6,290 bases of DNA from Bryobacteraceae bacterium (GCA_030044325.1 JASHWA010000024.1:1-6290), one strand, 5' to 3'. Shown: positions 1 to 6,130, counted from the stretch's first letter. The notes: generated by a model from the sequence alone, not told the origin. Made by a program: numbers and translations.

Positions 1-158
1 CCGAAGGGATCATTCCCGCGCTCGAATCGGCCCACGCCGTGGCGGAAGCCATGAACCGCGCGCCAGCAGCCAAAGGACAACTGTTCGTCGTGAATCTCTC
101 CGGCCGCGGCGACAAAGACACGGATATTTACCGTCAGAATCTGCCGGAATTGCAATGA
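1..158 (+). CDS. trpB: Tryptophan synthase beta subunit, C-terminal fragment (5' end outside window)
   Basis: This is the last 51 codons of TrpB, read from base 3 to a TGA at 156-158; the start lies off the left edge. TrpB is the PLP-dependent subunit that condenses indole with L-serine to make tryptophan in the cytoplasmic alpha2beta2 complex. Two family signatures are visible. EGIIPALESAHA at the very start carries the conserved glutamate near the cofactor ring (Glu350 in Salmonella TrpB). NLSGRGDKD, about 15 residues from the end, has the serine that contacts the PLP pyridine nitrogen. The C-terminus ends DIYRQNLPELQ, a normal length for the family, with no sign of truncation at this end. 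It lies directly upstream of trpA, its obligate partner, in the usual trpBA order. Identification is firm because these motifs are specific to TrpB. Confidence 0.96.
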   Translation, partial: EGIIPALESAHAVAEAMNRAPAAKGQLFVVNLSGRGDKDTDIYRQNLPELQ

Positions 159-178
159 GCGCTTCACTCAAACTCTGA
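155..178 (+). other. Seven-codon mini-ORF bridging trpB and trpA
   Basis: An ATG at 155-157 overlaps the trpB stop as ATGA and reads MSASLKL to a TGA at 176-178, which overlaps the trpA start as TGATG. The mini-ORF therefore fills the 19-base trpB-trpA gap exactly. It may be chance, or a relay that passes terminating ribosomes to trpA, which has no convincing Shine-Dalgarno site of its own. No peptide function is claimed. Confidence 0.3.
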
Positions 179-954
179 TGACGAGGATCCAATCAGCCTT
201 CAACGGCCGCAAAGCGCTGATCGCCTACATCACTGCCGGTGACCCGTCGCCTTCCCGCACGCCCGAACTCGTAGCAGCGCTCGAACTCGGCGGCGCCGAT
301 CTGATAGAGCTGGGCGTCCCGTTCTCCGATCCCATCGCCGACGGTCCCGTGATCCAGCGCGGCGCCGAGCGCGCCCTGCGCGCCGGGACCAACGTCGCAA
401 AAGTTCTCGAAATCGCCCGCGAAATTCGAAAATCCTCGCAAATACCCCTGCTCCTGTTCACGTATCTGAATCCGGTTTTGCGCTACGGCCTCGAGAAATT
501 AGCCCGCGACGCCCAAAATGCCGGTATCGACGGCTGCCTTCTCACCGACCTGAGCGTCGAAGAAGCCGAGCCTTACGTTTCCGCCATGCGCTCCGCCGCT
601 CTCGATACCGTCTTCCTCGCCGCGCCGACTTCCACCCCGGAGCGCTTGAAACTGGTCGCGAAATATTCCACCGGCTTCGTCTACCTCGTCTCGCGAACCG
701 GCGTCACCGGCGAGCGCGAATCCGTTTCGACCGCCGTCGCGCCGCTGGTGCGCTCGATGCGCGAGCGCAGTTCGCTGCCCCTGGCCGTGGGCTTCGGGAT
801 TTCGACGCCGGAACAGGCGCGCGAGGTCGCCCAAATCGCCGACGGCGTGGTCGTCGGCAGCGCATTCGTGCGGCTGATCGAGCAAAACGGCGATCTCGAA
901 GCCTTCGCGCGCTCTCTGCGCAAAGGCGTGGACGGTTCGGGGACGGAAAAATGA
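178..954 (+). CDS. trpA: Tryptophan synthase alpha subunit
   Basis: TrpA (258 aa, a normal length for this TIM-barrel enzyme) cleaves indole-3-glycerol phosphate to indole and glyceraldehyde-3-phosphate, and passes indole to TrpB through the tunnel of the complex. The catalytic pair is present: Glu44 in IELGVPFSDP and Asp55 in PIADGP, matching Glu49 and Asp60 of the enteric enzyme. Loop 6 reads SRTGVTG at 172-178, with Thr177 equivalent to the catalytic-loop Thr183. The phosphate-binding motif GFGIS is at 205-209 and is followed by the GVVVGSAFVRLIE strand and helix. The ATG at 178 gives MTRIQSAF, which aligns with the short N-terminal helix of homologues. No good Shine-Dalgarno precedes it, so it is probably translated by coupling from trpB or the bridging mini-ORF. 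Its stop overlaps the next start as ATGA (951-954). Confidence 0.98.
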   Translation: MTRIQSAFNGRKALIAYITAGDPSPSRTPELVAALELGGADLIELGVPFSDPIADGPVIQRGAERALRAGTNVAKVLEIAREIRKSSQIPLLLFTYLNPVLRYGLEKLARDAQNAGIDGCLLTDLSVEEAEPYVSAMRSAALDTVFLAAPTSTPERLKLVAKYSTGFVYLVSRTGVTGERESVSTAVAPLVRSMRERSSLPLAVGFGISTPEQAREVAQIADGVVVGSAFVRLIEQNGDLEAFARSLRKGVDGSGTEK

Positions 955-1265
955 CGCGCGAGGAAGCGCTGGCCCTTCTTGCCCAATTCCGCGGCGAAAT
1001 CGACGCCATCGATCTCGAATTGCTCGCGCTGCTCAATCGCCGCACCCGCGTCGTCGAGCAGATCGGAAAGGTCAAGGAGAGCGTCCATCTCCCCATTTAC
1101 GAGCCCAAGCGCGAACAGGATGTCTTTCGCAACGTTACCGAAAATAACGACGGTCCGCTGGGCGAAGATGCCCTTCAGCGCATCTTCGAGAGAATTATCG
1201 ACGAAATGCGAAGTTTGCAGAAAATGCGAAGAGCAAATCAATCAGCCCTGAATAAATCCGAATAA
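951..1265 (+). CDS. aroQ: Chorismate mutase, AroQ class (stand-alone, monofunctional)
   Basis: A 104-residue, all-helical chorismate mutase that rearranges chorismate to prephenate, the branch point to phenylalanine and tyrosine. It aligns without gaps to the E. coli P-protein mutase domain over the first 55 residues. Arg14, Arg31, Lys42, Arg54, Glu55 and Gln90 match catalytic Arg11, Arg28, Lys39, Arg51, Glu52 and Gln88; Asp48 is replaced by Glu51. The first helix motif IDAIDLELLALLNRR is typical. No prephenate dehydratase, dehydrogenase or DAHP synthase domain is fused. It lacks an obvious signal peptide, so it is the cytoplasmic type rather than the secreted gamma subclass. Start: ATG overlapping the trpA stop, preceded by a weak GGACGG site. 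The gene name is ambiguous, because aroQ is also used for type II dehydroquinase; here it denotes only the mutase class. Confidence 0.95.
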   Translation: MTREEALALLAQFRGEIDAIDLELLALLNRRTRVVEQIGKVKESVHLPIYEPKREQDVFRNVTENNDGPLGEDALQRIFERIIDEMRSLQKMRRANQSALNKSE

Positions 1266-1269
1266 AGCG

Positions 1270-1285
1270 TTTATCCGCGGCTAAA
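1270..1285. repeat. Imperfect 16-bp palindrome in the mutase-aroF gap
   Basis: TTTA-T-CCGCGG-C-TAAA is symmetric except for one central-flank pair (T1274/C1281). It occupies the only sizeable gap of the operon (1266-1301), just upstream of the aroF ribosome binding site. It could be an operator half-site pair or chance. It is not a good RNA hairpin, since the centre has no loop, and no T-run follows. Confidence 0.3.
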
Positions 1286-1286
1286 A

Positions 1287-1294
1287 AAAAGGAA
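1287..1294 (+). promoter_or_regulatory. Shine-Dalgarno site of aroF
   Basis: AAAAGGAA ends seven bases before the ATG at 1302 and follows an eight-A run (1283-1290). It is the clearest ribosome binding site on the plus strand. It fixes the aroF start and suggests that this gene is initiated independently rather than by coupling. Confidence 0.75.
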
Positions 1295-1301
1295 ACGAAA
1301 T

Positions 1302-2315
1302 ATGTTAGTTGTCATGCAGCAGGGCGCCACCGATGAGCAGATCCAGAACGTCATCGACCGGCTGGTCAGCCTGGGATTCACCGTGCACCGCTCCACCGGC
1401 GTCCTGCACACCGTGCTCGGCGGCGTCGGCCCGGCCGATGAAATGGATCCCGCCGATTTCGAAGTGATGGAGGGCGTCAAGGAATGCCATCGCATCGTCT
1501 CGCCCTACAAACTCGCCAGCCGCTATTTCCGCCCGCAGGGGACGCTCATCAAAATCGGCAAGGTCGAAATCGGCGGACCGCACATCGTCACCATGGCCGG
1601 CCCGTGCAGCGTCGAAAGCCGCGATCAGATCGAAAAAGTCGCCGAAATCGTCGCCGCGCAGGGCGCCCAGATCATGCGCGGCGGCGCGTTCAAGCCGCGC
1701 TCCTCGCCCTACAGTTTTCAGGGTCTCGGCGAAGAGGGATTGAAGCTCATGCGCGCCGCCGCCGACCGCCACGGCCTGCTCGTCGTCAGCGAAGTCATGG
1801 ATCACACCCAGCTCCCCATGCTCATGACCTACGCCGATATCCTGCAAGTCGGCGCGCGCAATATGCAGAATTTCAATCTGCTGCGCGAGGTCGGCCGCAC
1901 CCGCAAGCCGGTCCTGCTCAAGCGCGGAAATTCGGCCACCATCGAGGAACTCCTGCTCGCCGCCGAATACATCATGAGCGGCGGAAATTACGACGTCATC
2001 CTGTGCGAGCGCGGCATCCGCACTTTCGAAACCTACACGCGCAACACCATGGATATCTCCGCGATTCCCGTGGTCAAAAAACTCTCGCACCTGCCCATCG
2101 TCGGCGACCCCTCGCACGGAACCGGCCGACGCGACCAGGTTTTGCCCATGGCGCGTGCCGCTGTCGCCGCGGGCGCCGACGGCCTCATCGTCGAAGTGCA
2201 TCCCGACCCGGATCGCGCCATGAGCGACGGCGCCCAGACGCTTTCGCCCGGCCAGTTCACCGAAATGATGCAGCAGGTGCGCGCCATCGCCGCTGCCGTC
2301 GGCAGGACCGCGTAG
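1302..2315 (+). CDS. aroF: 3-deoxy-7-phosphoheptulonate (DAHP) synthase, type I-beta with N-terminal regulatory domain
   Basis: This enzyme condenses phosphoenolpyruvate and erythrose-4-phosphate to DAHP, the first committed step of the shikimate pathway. At 337 aa it is collinear with the Thermotoga maritima enzyme (338 aa). The metal ligands fall at the same numbers: Cys102 (AGPCSVE), His272 (DPSHGTGRR), Glu298 (IVEVHP) and Asp309 (MSDGAQ). The substrate loop KPRSSPYSFQG starts at Lys131, and LLKRG and CERGIRTFE are also present. Residues 1 to about 70 (MLVVMQQGATDEQIQNVID onward) form the ferredoxin-like domain that, in T. maritima, closes over the barrel when tyrosine or phenylalanine binds. 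Similar feedback inhibition is likely but inferred. A strong ribosome site precedes the ATG. The upstream neighbour is a separate chorismate mutase, whereas some relatives fuse a mutase to this barrel. The stop TAG directly abuts the tyrA ATG. Confidence 0.98.
   Translation: MLVVMQQGATDEQIQNVIDRLVSLGFTVHRSTGVLHTVLGGVGPADEMDPADFEVMEGVKECHRIVSPYKLASRYFRPQGTLIKIGKVEIGGPHIVTMAGPCSVESRDQIEKVAEIVAAQGAQIMRGGAFKPRSSPYSFQGLGEEGLKLMRAAADRHGLLVVSEVMDHTQLPMLMTYADILQVGARNMQNFNLLREVGRTRKPVLLKRGNSATIEELLLAAEYIMSGGNYDVILCERGIRTFETYTRNTMDISAIPVVKKLSHLPIVGDPSHGTGRRDQVLPMARAAVAAGADGLIVEVHPDPDRAMSDGAQTLSPGQFTEMMQQVRAIAAAVGRTA
2304..2307 (+). promoter_or_regulatory. Shine-Dalgarno site of tyrA, inside the aroF 3' end
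   Basis: AGGA (in GGCAGGACC) lies eight bases before the tyrA ATG at 2316, inside the last codons of aroF. It supports the zero-gap start chosen for tyrA and implies that the two genes are translated in concert. Confidence 0.6.
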
Positions 2316-3143
2316 ATGCACAAGCCGTGGTCGGTCGTCACCGTCGCCGGCGTCGGGCTGATGGGAGGTTCCTTCGCACTCGCCCTTCGCAAGGCCGGCT
2401 TTCATGGAAAAATCATCGGCGTCAGCTCGCCCGCGGCAATCGAGGCCGCGCTCGAACGCAGAGTCATCGACGAAGCCCTGCCCCTCGCCGACGCCGCCGC
2501 GCAGTCCGGCATGATCTATCTCGCGCAGCCCATCGAAAAAATCCTCGAGACCATCGCGCGGATCGACCAATGGGTCGCGCCCGGCACGCTGATCACCGAC
2601 GCCGGCAGCACCAAAGCCCAAATCGTCGCCTGCGCGAGCCAAAACATCCGCCGTGGGCGATTCGTCGGCGGCCATCCCATGGCGGGCAAACACTCGCGCG
2701 GCGTCAGCGAAGCCGATGCCGACCTGTTTCATCGCCGTCCCTACGTCTTAACCGCGCACGACGCCGAACTGGAAAACTGGATTCACCAAATCGGCGCGCG
2801 CGTGGTGATCCTCGATCCAGCCGAGCACGACCGCCTGGTCGCCCTCACGTCGCACCTGCCGCAGTTGATTTCCACCGCGCTCGGATCGTCGATTGCAGCC
2901 GAGCGCGAAGCCGCTCGCGTCGCCGGTCCCGCCGCCATCGACATGACGCGCCTCGCCATGAGCTCCTACGACATCTGGCGCGACATCCTGTTGACCAACT
3001 CGGGACCCATTGATGCCGTCCTTGAAGCGTTTATATCTAAATTGCAAGACCTGCGCGCAACCCTTCGGGAACCGTCCCTCCGAGCCGAATTCGACCGCGC
3101 CGCCGCCGGCGCCCACGCCCTCCGCGGCGTCGAGCTCCTATAG
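2316..3143 (+). CDS. tyrA: Prephenate dehydrogenase (TyrA family)
   Basis: TyrA oxidatively decarboxylates prephenate to 4-hydroxyphenylpyruvate with NAD(P)+, the tyrosine-specific step. The 275-aa product has the N-terminal Rossmann motif GVGLMGGS (12-19), then TDAGSTK (94-100) with Ser98, and GGHPMAG with catalytic His120. TSHLPQL follows with His180, and DMTRLAMSSYDIWRDI with Arg212. These match Ser126, His147, His217 and Arg250 of the Aquifex enzyme. The chain ends after the dimerisation helices and lacks a C-terminal ACT domain, so feedback by tyrosine through such a domain is not expected. Use of arogenate instead of prephenate cannot be excluded from sequence alone. It takes the product of the mutase encoded two genes upstream. 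Its last codon and stop (CTA TAG) form a palindrome shared with the converging ABC ATPase gene, leaving no room for an intergenic terminator. Confidence 0.96.
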   Translation: MHKPWSVVTVAGVGLMGGSFALALRKAGFHGKIIGVSSPAAIEAALERRVIDEALPLADAAAQSGMIYLAQPIEKILETIARIDQWVAPGTLITDAGSTKAQIVACASQNIRRGRFVGGHPMAGKHSRGVSEADADLFHRRPYVLTAHDAELENWIHQIGARVVILDPAEHDRLVALTSHLPQLISTALGSSIAAEREAARVAGPAAIDMTRLAMSSYDIWRDILLTNSGPIDAVLEAFISKLQDLRATLREPSLRAEFDRAAAGAHALRGVELL

Positions 3144-3151
3144 CTGCTCGA
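3130..3151. repeat. 22-bp inverted repeat centred on the shared stop of tyrA and the ABC ATPase gene
   Basis: Arms TCGAGC (3130-3135) and GCTCGA (3146-3151) flank TC-CTATAG-CT. The central CTATAG (3138-3143) gives TAG stops on both strands, each preceded by a CTA leucine codon. An RNA from either strand could form a 6-bp stem with a 10-base loop, but no T-run follows on either strand, so it is not a standard intrinsic terminator. Confidence 0.55.
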
Positions 3152-3815
3152 TCCGCCCGTCGCGCATGTGCACAATCCGATCACTATATGCCGCCGCCTC
3201 CGGATTGTGCGTGATCATCAGAATCGTCTGCCCGAACTCGTGATTCAGCCGCCGCAACAGGTCGAGCACGACCTGCGAATTCTGCGTGTCCAGATTTCCC
3301 GTCGGCTCATCGGCCAGCAAAATCGCGGGATCGTTCACGATCGCCCGCGCGATCGCCACGCGCTGCTGTTCGCCGCCCGATAACGCCCGCGGCTTGTGGT
3401 GCAACCGCCCCTCGATCCCCAGCAGTTTCACGATGCTGTCAAACGCCGCTGGCCGGGCCGGACTGCCCGCGATATCCCGTGCGATCTCGATATTTTCCTC
3501 CGCCGTCAGCGTCGGCAGCAGGTTATATTTCTGGAAAACAAACCCCACGATCTTCTTGCGCAGGCTGGTGCGGTCCGCATCGGACATCTGGATGAGATCG
3601 CGCCCTTCGATCATCACGCTTCCGGAAGTCGGCGGCGTCAGCCCGCCCAGAATGTGGAACAGAGTCGATTTTCCAGATCCGCTCGGCCCCACCACGCTCA
3701 GGAATTCGCCTCGCGCTACGCTCAGGTTCACGCCGCGCAGCGCGTGCACATCGACGTCGCCCACGTGAAATGTTTTGGTAAGCTCGCGCGCTTCGATGAT
3801 CGCGCCGTCAGTCAT
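3138..3815 (-). CDS. ABC transporter ATP-binding protein, LolD/MacB type
   Basis: This 225-aa cytoplasmic ATPase would drive the permease encoded just upstream. All nucleotide-binding elements are intact: Walker A GPSGSGKST (43-51), Q-loop Gln95 in VFQKYNLLP, signature LSGGEQQ (145-151), Walker B ILLADEP (165-171, Glu170 as catalytic base), D-loop NLD (174-176) and switch His203 in ITHN. The single compact domain, the PTSG and FVFQ-NLLPTLTAEEN context and the DEPTGNLD motif place it with the LolD/MacB/FtsE-like families. These power mechanotransmission or extrusion rather than solute import. The ATG overlaps the end of the permease gene by eight bases (ATGACTGA), and a GAGG at 3825-3828 sits nine bases upstream, so the pair is translationally coupled. 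The substrate cannot be read from sequence. The gene ends tail to tail with tyrA in a 6-base overlap. Confidence 0.95.
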   Translation of the reverse strand: MTDGAIIEARELTKTFHVGDVDVHALRGVNLSVARGEFLSVVGPSGSGKSTLFHILGGLTPPTSGSVMIEGRDLIQMSDADRTSLRKKIVGFVFQKYNLLPTLTAEENIEIARDIAGSPARPAAFDSIVKLLGIEGRLHHKPRALSGGEQQRVAIARAIVNDPAILLADEPTGNLDTQNSQVVLDLLRRLNHEFGQTILMITHNPEAAAYSDRIVHMRDGRIEQL

Positions 3816-4899
3816 AGGACAGCGCCTCGATGGGATCCTGCCGCGCCGCTTTGAGCCCCGGATAAATCGCGCCGATCAGCGCCGCCAGCAGCGCGATCAA
3901 TCCGGCCCGCGGCCACCAGCTATATACGATGATGGTGGTGAAATTCGGCGCAAATTGCGTCAGCAGCGCGCGCGCGCCGTAAGAAAGCGCGATTCCCGCG
4001 ATCATCCCCACCATCGCCAGCAGCACCGTCTCGCGCAGCAGAATTCCCAAAACGTAGCCGGGCGACGCGCCCAGCGCCTTCAAAATCCCGATCTCTCGCG
4101 TCCGCTCCAGCACCGCCGTGTACATCGACAAAAACACCACCAGGAATCCGATCACCGCGCCGATGCCAATCACCACTCCGGTGAACTCGCGCAGCATCGG
4201 TACATTGTCCGCCGAAACGAGGGAAACATAATCTGCAAGCGACCACACTCCGTAACCCGGCAGCAGCTTTTTGAACTCATCCACCACCAGCGGGATATTC
4301 TGCGGCTGGTCCACTTTCACCCAGATGACGCTCACCTGCCCGCTGCTCGAATAGGTGTCCTGCACGGATTTGAGGTCCGCGAACATGCGCGACATCTTCC
4401 CGGGTACCACAATCCCGGTAACGCGCCACGGCACGCCGAAATCGACCACGCTGCCGGCGTGCAGGTGCGCCTCGCTCGCATCCACCGAGTCGATGATCAT
4501 GTCGTGCGGTTCCGTGAACGGCCCTCCCTCGATGTATTGAAACCCTCCGCTCATTTCGTTGAACTGCGCCAGGTTGATCCCCGCGATCGCGTTAAACGCG
4601 TTGCCCACCGGATGAACCAGGCTGCCCGTCGCCAGCGCAACATGCGGCTGCTCGCGGACTTTTCCCACGATTCTTTCGTCCATCGTGCCGCTCGAAAACG
4701 TCAGGATCGAGCTGCCCGGCGCCCGGATAATAACGTCCGCGCCCGTGCCGCGCGACCGCTCCGCCACGTCGTGCAGCATTCCTTCGCTCACCCCCACCAG
4801 CGTCAGCATCAGGACCACCTGAACGCCGATCGCCAAAGCGCTGAGCAGAGTTCGCACCGGACGGTGCTTCAGGTTTTCGAAAACCAGGCGGTTGATCAA
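3808..4899 (-). CDS. ABC transporter permease, MacB/FtsX family
   Basis: A 363-aa inner-membrane protein of the four-helix type VII ABC fold. TM1 is at about 17-36, after the amphipathic start NRLVFENLKHRPVRT. A large periplasmic domain covers about 38-235. Three C-terminal helices follow, at about 241-261, 291-309 and 332-348. Between TM2 and TM3 is the FtsX-type coupling motif RTREIGILKALGAS (from Arg266), which contacts the ATPase, and the tail ends AARQDPIEALSYD as in MacB-like permeases. It probably dimerises and works with the downstream ATPase in lipoprotein, peptide or drug-like efflux; the substrate is unknown. No membrane-fusion or outer-membrane partner is encoded nearby. The start is TTG (4899-4897): an in-frame TAA lies immediately upstream and no ATG exists before TM1. 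No Shine-Dalgarno is visible, so translation may be carried over from the oxidoreductase stop 17 bases upstream. Confidence 0.92.
   Translation of the reverse strand: MINRLVFENLKHRPVRTLLSALAIGVQVVLMLTLVGVSEGMLHDVAERSRGTGADVIIRAPGSSILTFSSGTMDERIVGKVREQPHVALATGSLVHPVGNAFNAIAGINLAQFNEMSGGFQYIEGGPFTEPHDMIIDSVDASEAHLHAGSVVDFGVPWRVTGIVVPGKMSRMFADLKSVQDTYSSSGQVSVIWVKVDQPQNIPLVVDEFKKLLPGYGVWSLADYVSLVSADNVPMLREFTGVVIGIGAVIGFLVVFLSMYTAVLERTREIGILKALGASPGYVLGILLRETVLLAMVGMIAGIALSYGARALLTQFAPNFTTIIVYSWWPRAGLIALLAALIGAIYPGLKAARQDPIEALSYD
3825..3828 (-). promoter_or_regulatory. Shine-Dalgarno site of the ABC ATPase gene
   Basis: On the minus strand GAGG lies nine bases before the ATG at 3815-3813, inside the permease coding region. 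It supports the start that overlaps the permease stop by eight bases. Confidence 0.5.
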
Positions 4900-4916
4900 T
4901 TAGTTAGTGTAAGCGA

Positions 4917-6122
4917 TCAGGCGGGGTGCATGTGCTGTTTCGCCGCGTCCCATTTCATATACCTGCGCCGCCGGTACGATTCGTTGCCCATGATGCACGC
5001 CACCACGCCGTAATATCCCAGCATCGCGTCGCAGTTGAGCGGCGCATTGGTGCGGATCGCCGCGATCAAATTGCGATGATGCAGATCGAGCTGCTCGCCG
5101 CCCGTTTTGACATGCTCGATCGCGCGCGCCTCTTTTTCAAACAGCTTTTCCGGCGTGATGGTGAACCCTTTGTCCGTGAATTCGAGCGTCGCCTTGTGGC
5201 CCCGCAGCACATGCTGCACCGGACGCGCATTGGCTTGCGACGAAATCAGCTGCACCGTCAGCCCGCCGGGATAATCGAGCAGAATGTTCAGCGTGTCGGG
5301 GATCTCCGCCGCGCTCGAGGTGAATTCGAATTTTCCGCCCGCCCCCATCGCGTATTCCGGAAACTGCAAGTCGAGCGCCTTGATGATCCGCGTCACCCGA
5401 TGCACAAAAAGATCCGTCGCGATGCCCCCCGAATAATCCCAATAATGCCGCCAGCGGAAAAATCGCGCCGCATCCCACGGCCGCTTCGGCGCCGGCCCCA
5501 GCCACGCCTTCCAATCCAGGTTCTCGCCCGGCCGCGCATCCTGGTCGATCCAATACGCCCAGAAATCCCCCACGTGATTGCGCGAATAATCGATCTGCGC
5601 CAGCACCACTTTTCCCAGCGCGTCCTGCTTCACGTATCGATTCGCGGCCGAATACGAATCGTCCGACATTCCCTGCACACCCACCTGCATCTTCACGCCC
5701 GACGCCTGAATCTTCGCGACCACCTTCTTGGCTTCCTCGGTCGTGTGCGTCATCGGCTTTTCGCAATAAATATGTTTTCCCGCGCTCGCCGCATCGAGCG
5801 TCATGCGGCAGTGCCAATGTTCCGGCGTCGCGATTAAAACATAATCCACATCTTTGTCGTCGAGCACGCGGCGGTAATCCTTCACGATCCTCGCCCCGGT
5901 CGCCTGCGCCCCCCGCGCCGAATTTTTGTCGAAAACATCGCACACCGCGATCACGTCGAGCTTGTCCGTCTCGCGCATCTTCGCGAGCGTGGTCAGGTGC
6001 GCCATGCCCTGCCCGCCGCAGCCGATCGCGCCGACCCGCATCCGCTCGTTCGCCCCGCGAATCTGCGCATAACTCTTCGCGGTGAGCGCCAGCGCCCCGC
6101 CCGCAAATTCCCGTCGTGTCAT
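4917..6122 (-). CDS. Gfo/Idh/MocA family oxidoreductase with Tat signal
   Basis: A 401-aa NAD(P)-dependent oxidoreductase of the glucose-fructose oxidoreductase / inositol dehydrogenase / MocA family, which usually acts on sugars, cyclitols or their derivatives. The N-terminus MTRREFAGGALALTA fits a twin-arginine signal (Arg3-Arg4, Phe6, short hydrophobic run), so export in folded form to the periplasm is likely. The Rossmann motif GAIGCGGQG has its glycines at 34-39. The AVCDVFD strand end supplies the acidic ribose contact. CEKPMTHT holds the catalytic Lys122, and ATDLFVHRV supplies the Asp237/His241 pair typical of the family. The C-terminal half (NLDWKAWLGPAPKRPWD, FFRWRHYWDYSGG) resembles the secreted Gfo/Idh proteins abundant in Acidobacteriota and Planctomycetota. 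An in-frame TAG four codons upstream fixes the ATG, with AGGA seven bases before it. It is the first gene of the minus-strand block, 17 bases before the permease. The substrate is unknown. Confidence 0.93.
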   Translation of the reverse strand: MTRREFAGGALALTAKSYAQIRGANERMRVGAIGCGGQGMAHLTTLAKMRETDKLDVIAVCDVFDKNSARGAQATGARIVKDYRRVLDDKDVDYVLIATPEHWHCRMTLDAASAGKHIYCEKPMTHTTEEAKKVVAKIQASGVKMQVGVQGMSDDSYSAANRYVKQDALGKVVLAQIDYSRNHVGDFWAYWIDQDARPGENLDWKAWLGPAPKRPWDAARFFRWRHYWDYSGGIATDLFVHRVTRIIKALDLQFPEYAMGAGGKFEFTSSAAEIPDTLNILLDYPGGLTVQLISSQANARPVQHVLRGHKATLEFTDKGFTITPEKLFEKEARAIEHVKTGGEQLDLHHRNLIAAIRTNAPLNCDAMLGYYGVVACIMGNESYRRRRYMKWDAAKQHMHPA

Positions 6123-6130
6123 GCTTCCAT
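6119..6130 (-). other. Three-codon upstream mini-ORF (MEA) abutting the oxidoreductase start
   Basis: ATGGAAGCATGA reads Met-Glu-Ala-stop. Its TGA overlaps the ATG of the oxidoreductase gene in another frame. A full AGGAGG (6144-6139) stands eight bases upstream of this first ATG. It may tune or couple initiation of the main gene, or be a by-product of the AGGA-rich repeat leader. Confidence 0.25.

Noticed and set aside
1283..1290. Eight-A run as a transcriptional or frameshift slippage site
   Set aside because: It lies between genes, just before the aroF ribosome site, not within a reading frame that would gain from a shift.
1305..2732. Long minus-strand open frame (475 codons) opposite aroF and tyrA
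   Set aside because: It mirrors two genes with intact catalytic motifs, its composition is dominated by Gly, Asp, His, Ala and Arg as expected for a GC-rich shadow frame, and no domain is recognisable.
1484..3013. Long plus-strand open frame (509 codons) in another phase across aroF and tyrA
   Set aside because: Extremely Arg/Pro/His-rich, crosses the aroF-tyrA junction and has no motif; a codon-bias shadow.
3144..3160. Intrinsic terminator after tyrA
   Set aside because: The 6-bp stem formed by the inverted repeat has a 10-base loop and no T-run on either strand, so it does not meet the usual terminator pattern.
3775..5013. Plus-strand open frame (412 codons) opposite the ABC permease
   Set aside because: Arg/His/Gln-rich shadow of a permease with clear membrane helices and FtsX motifs; no ribosome site or homology features.
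4926..5837. Plus-strand open frame (303 codons) opposite the oxidoreductase
   Set aside because: Arg/His-rich shadow; the minus-strand gene has Tat, Rossmann and EKP motifs that explain the region.
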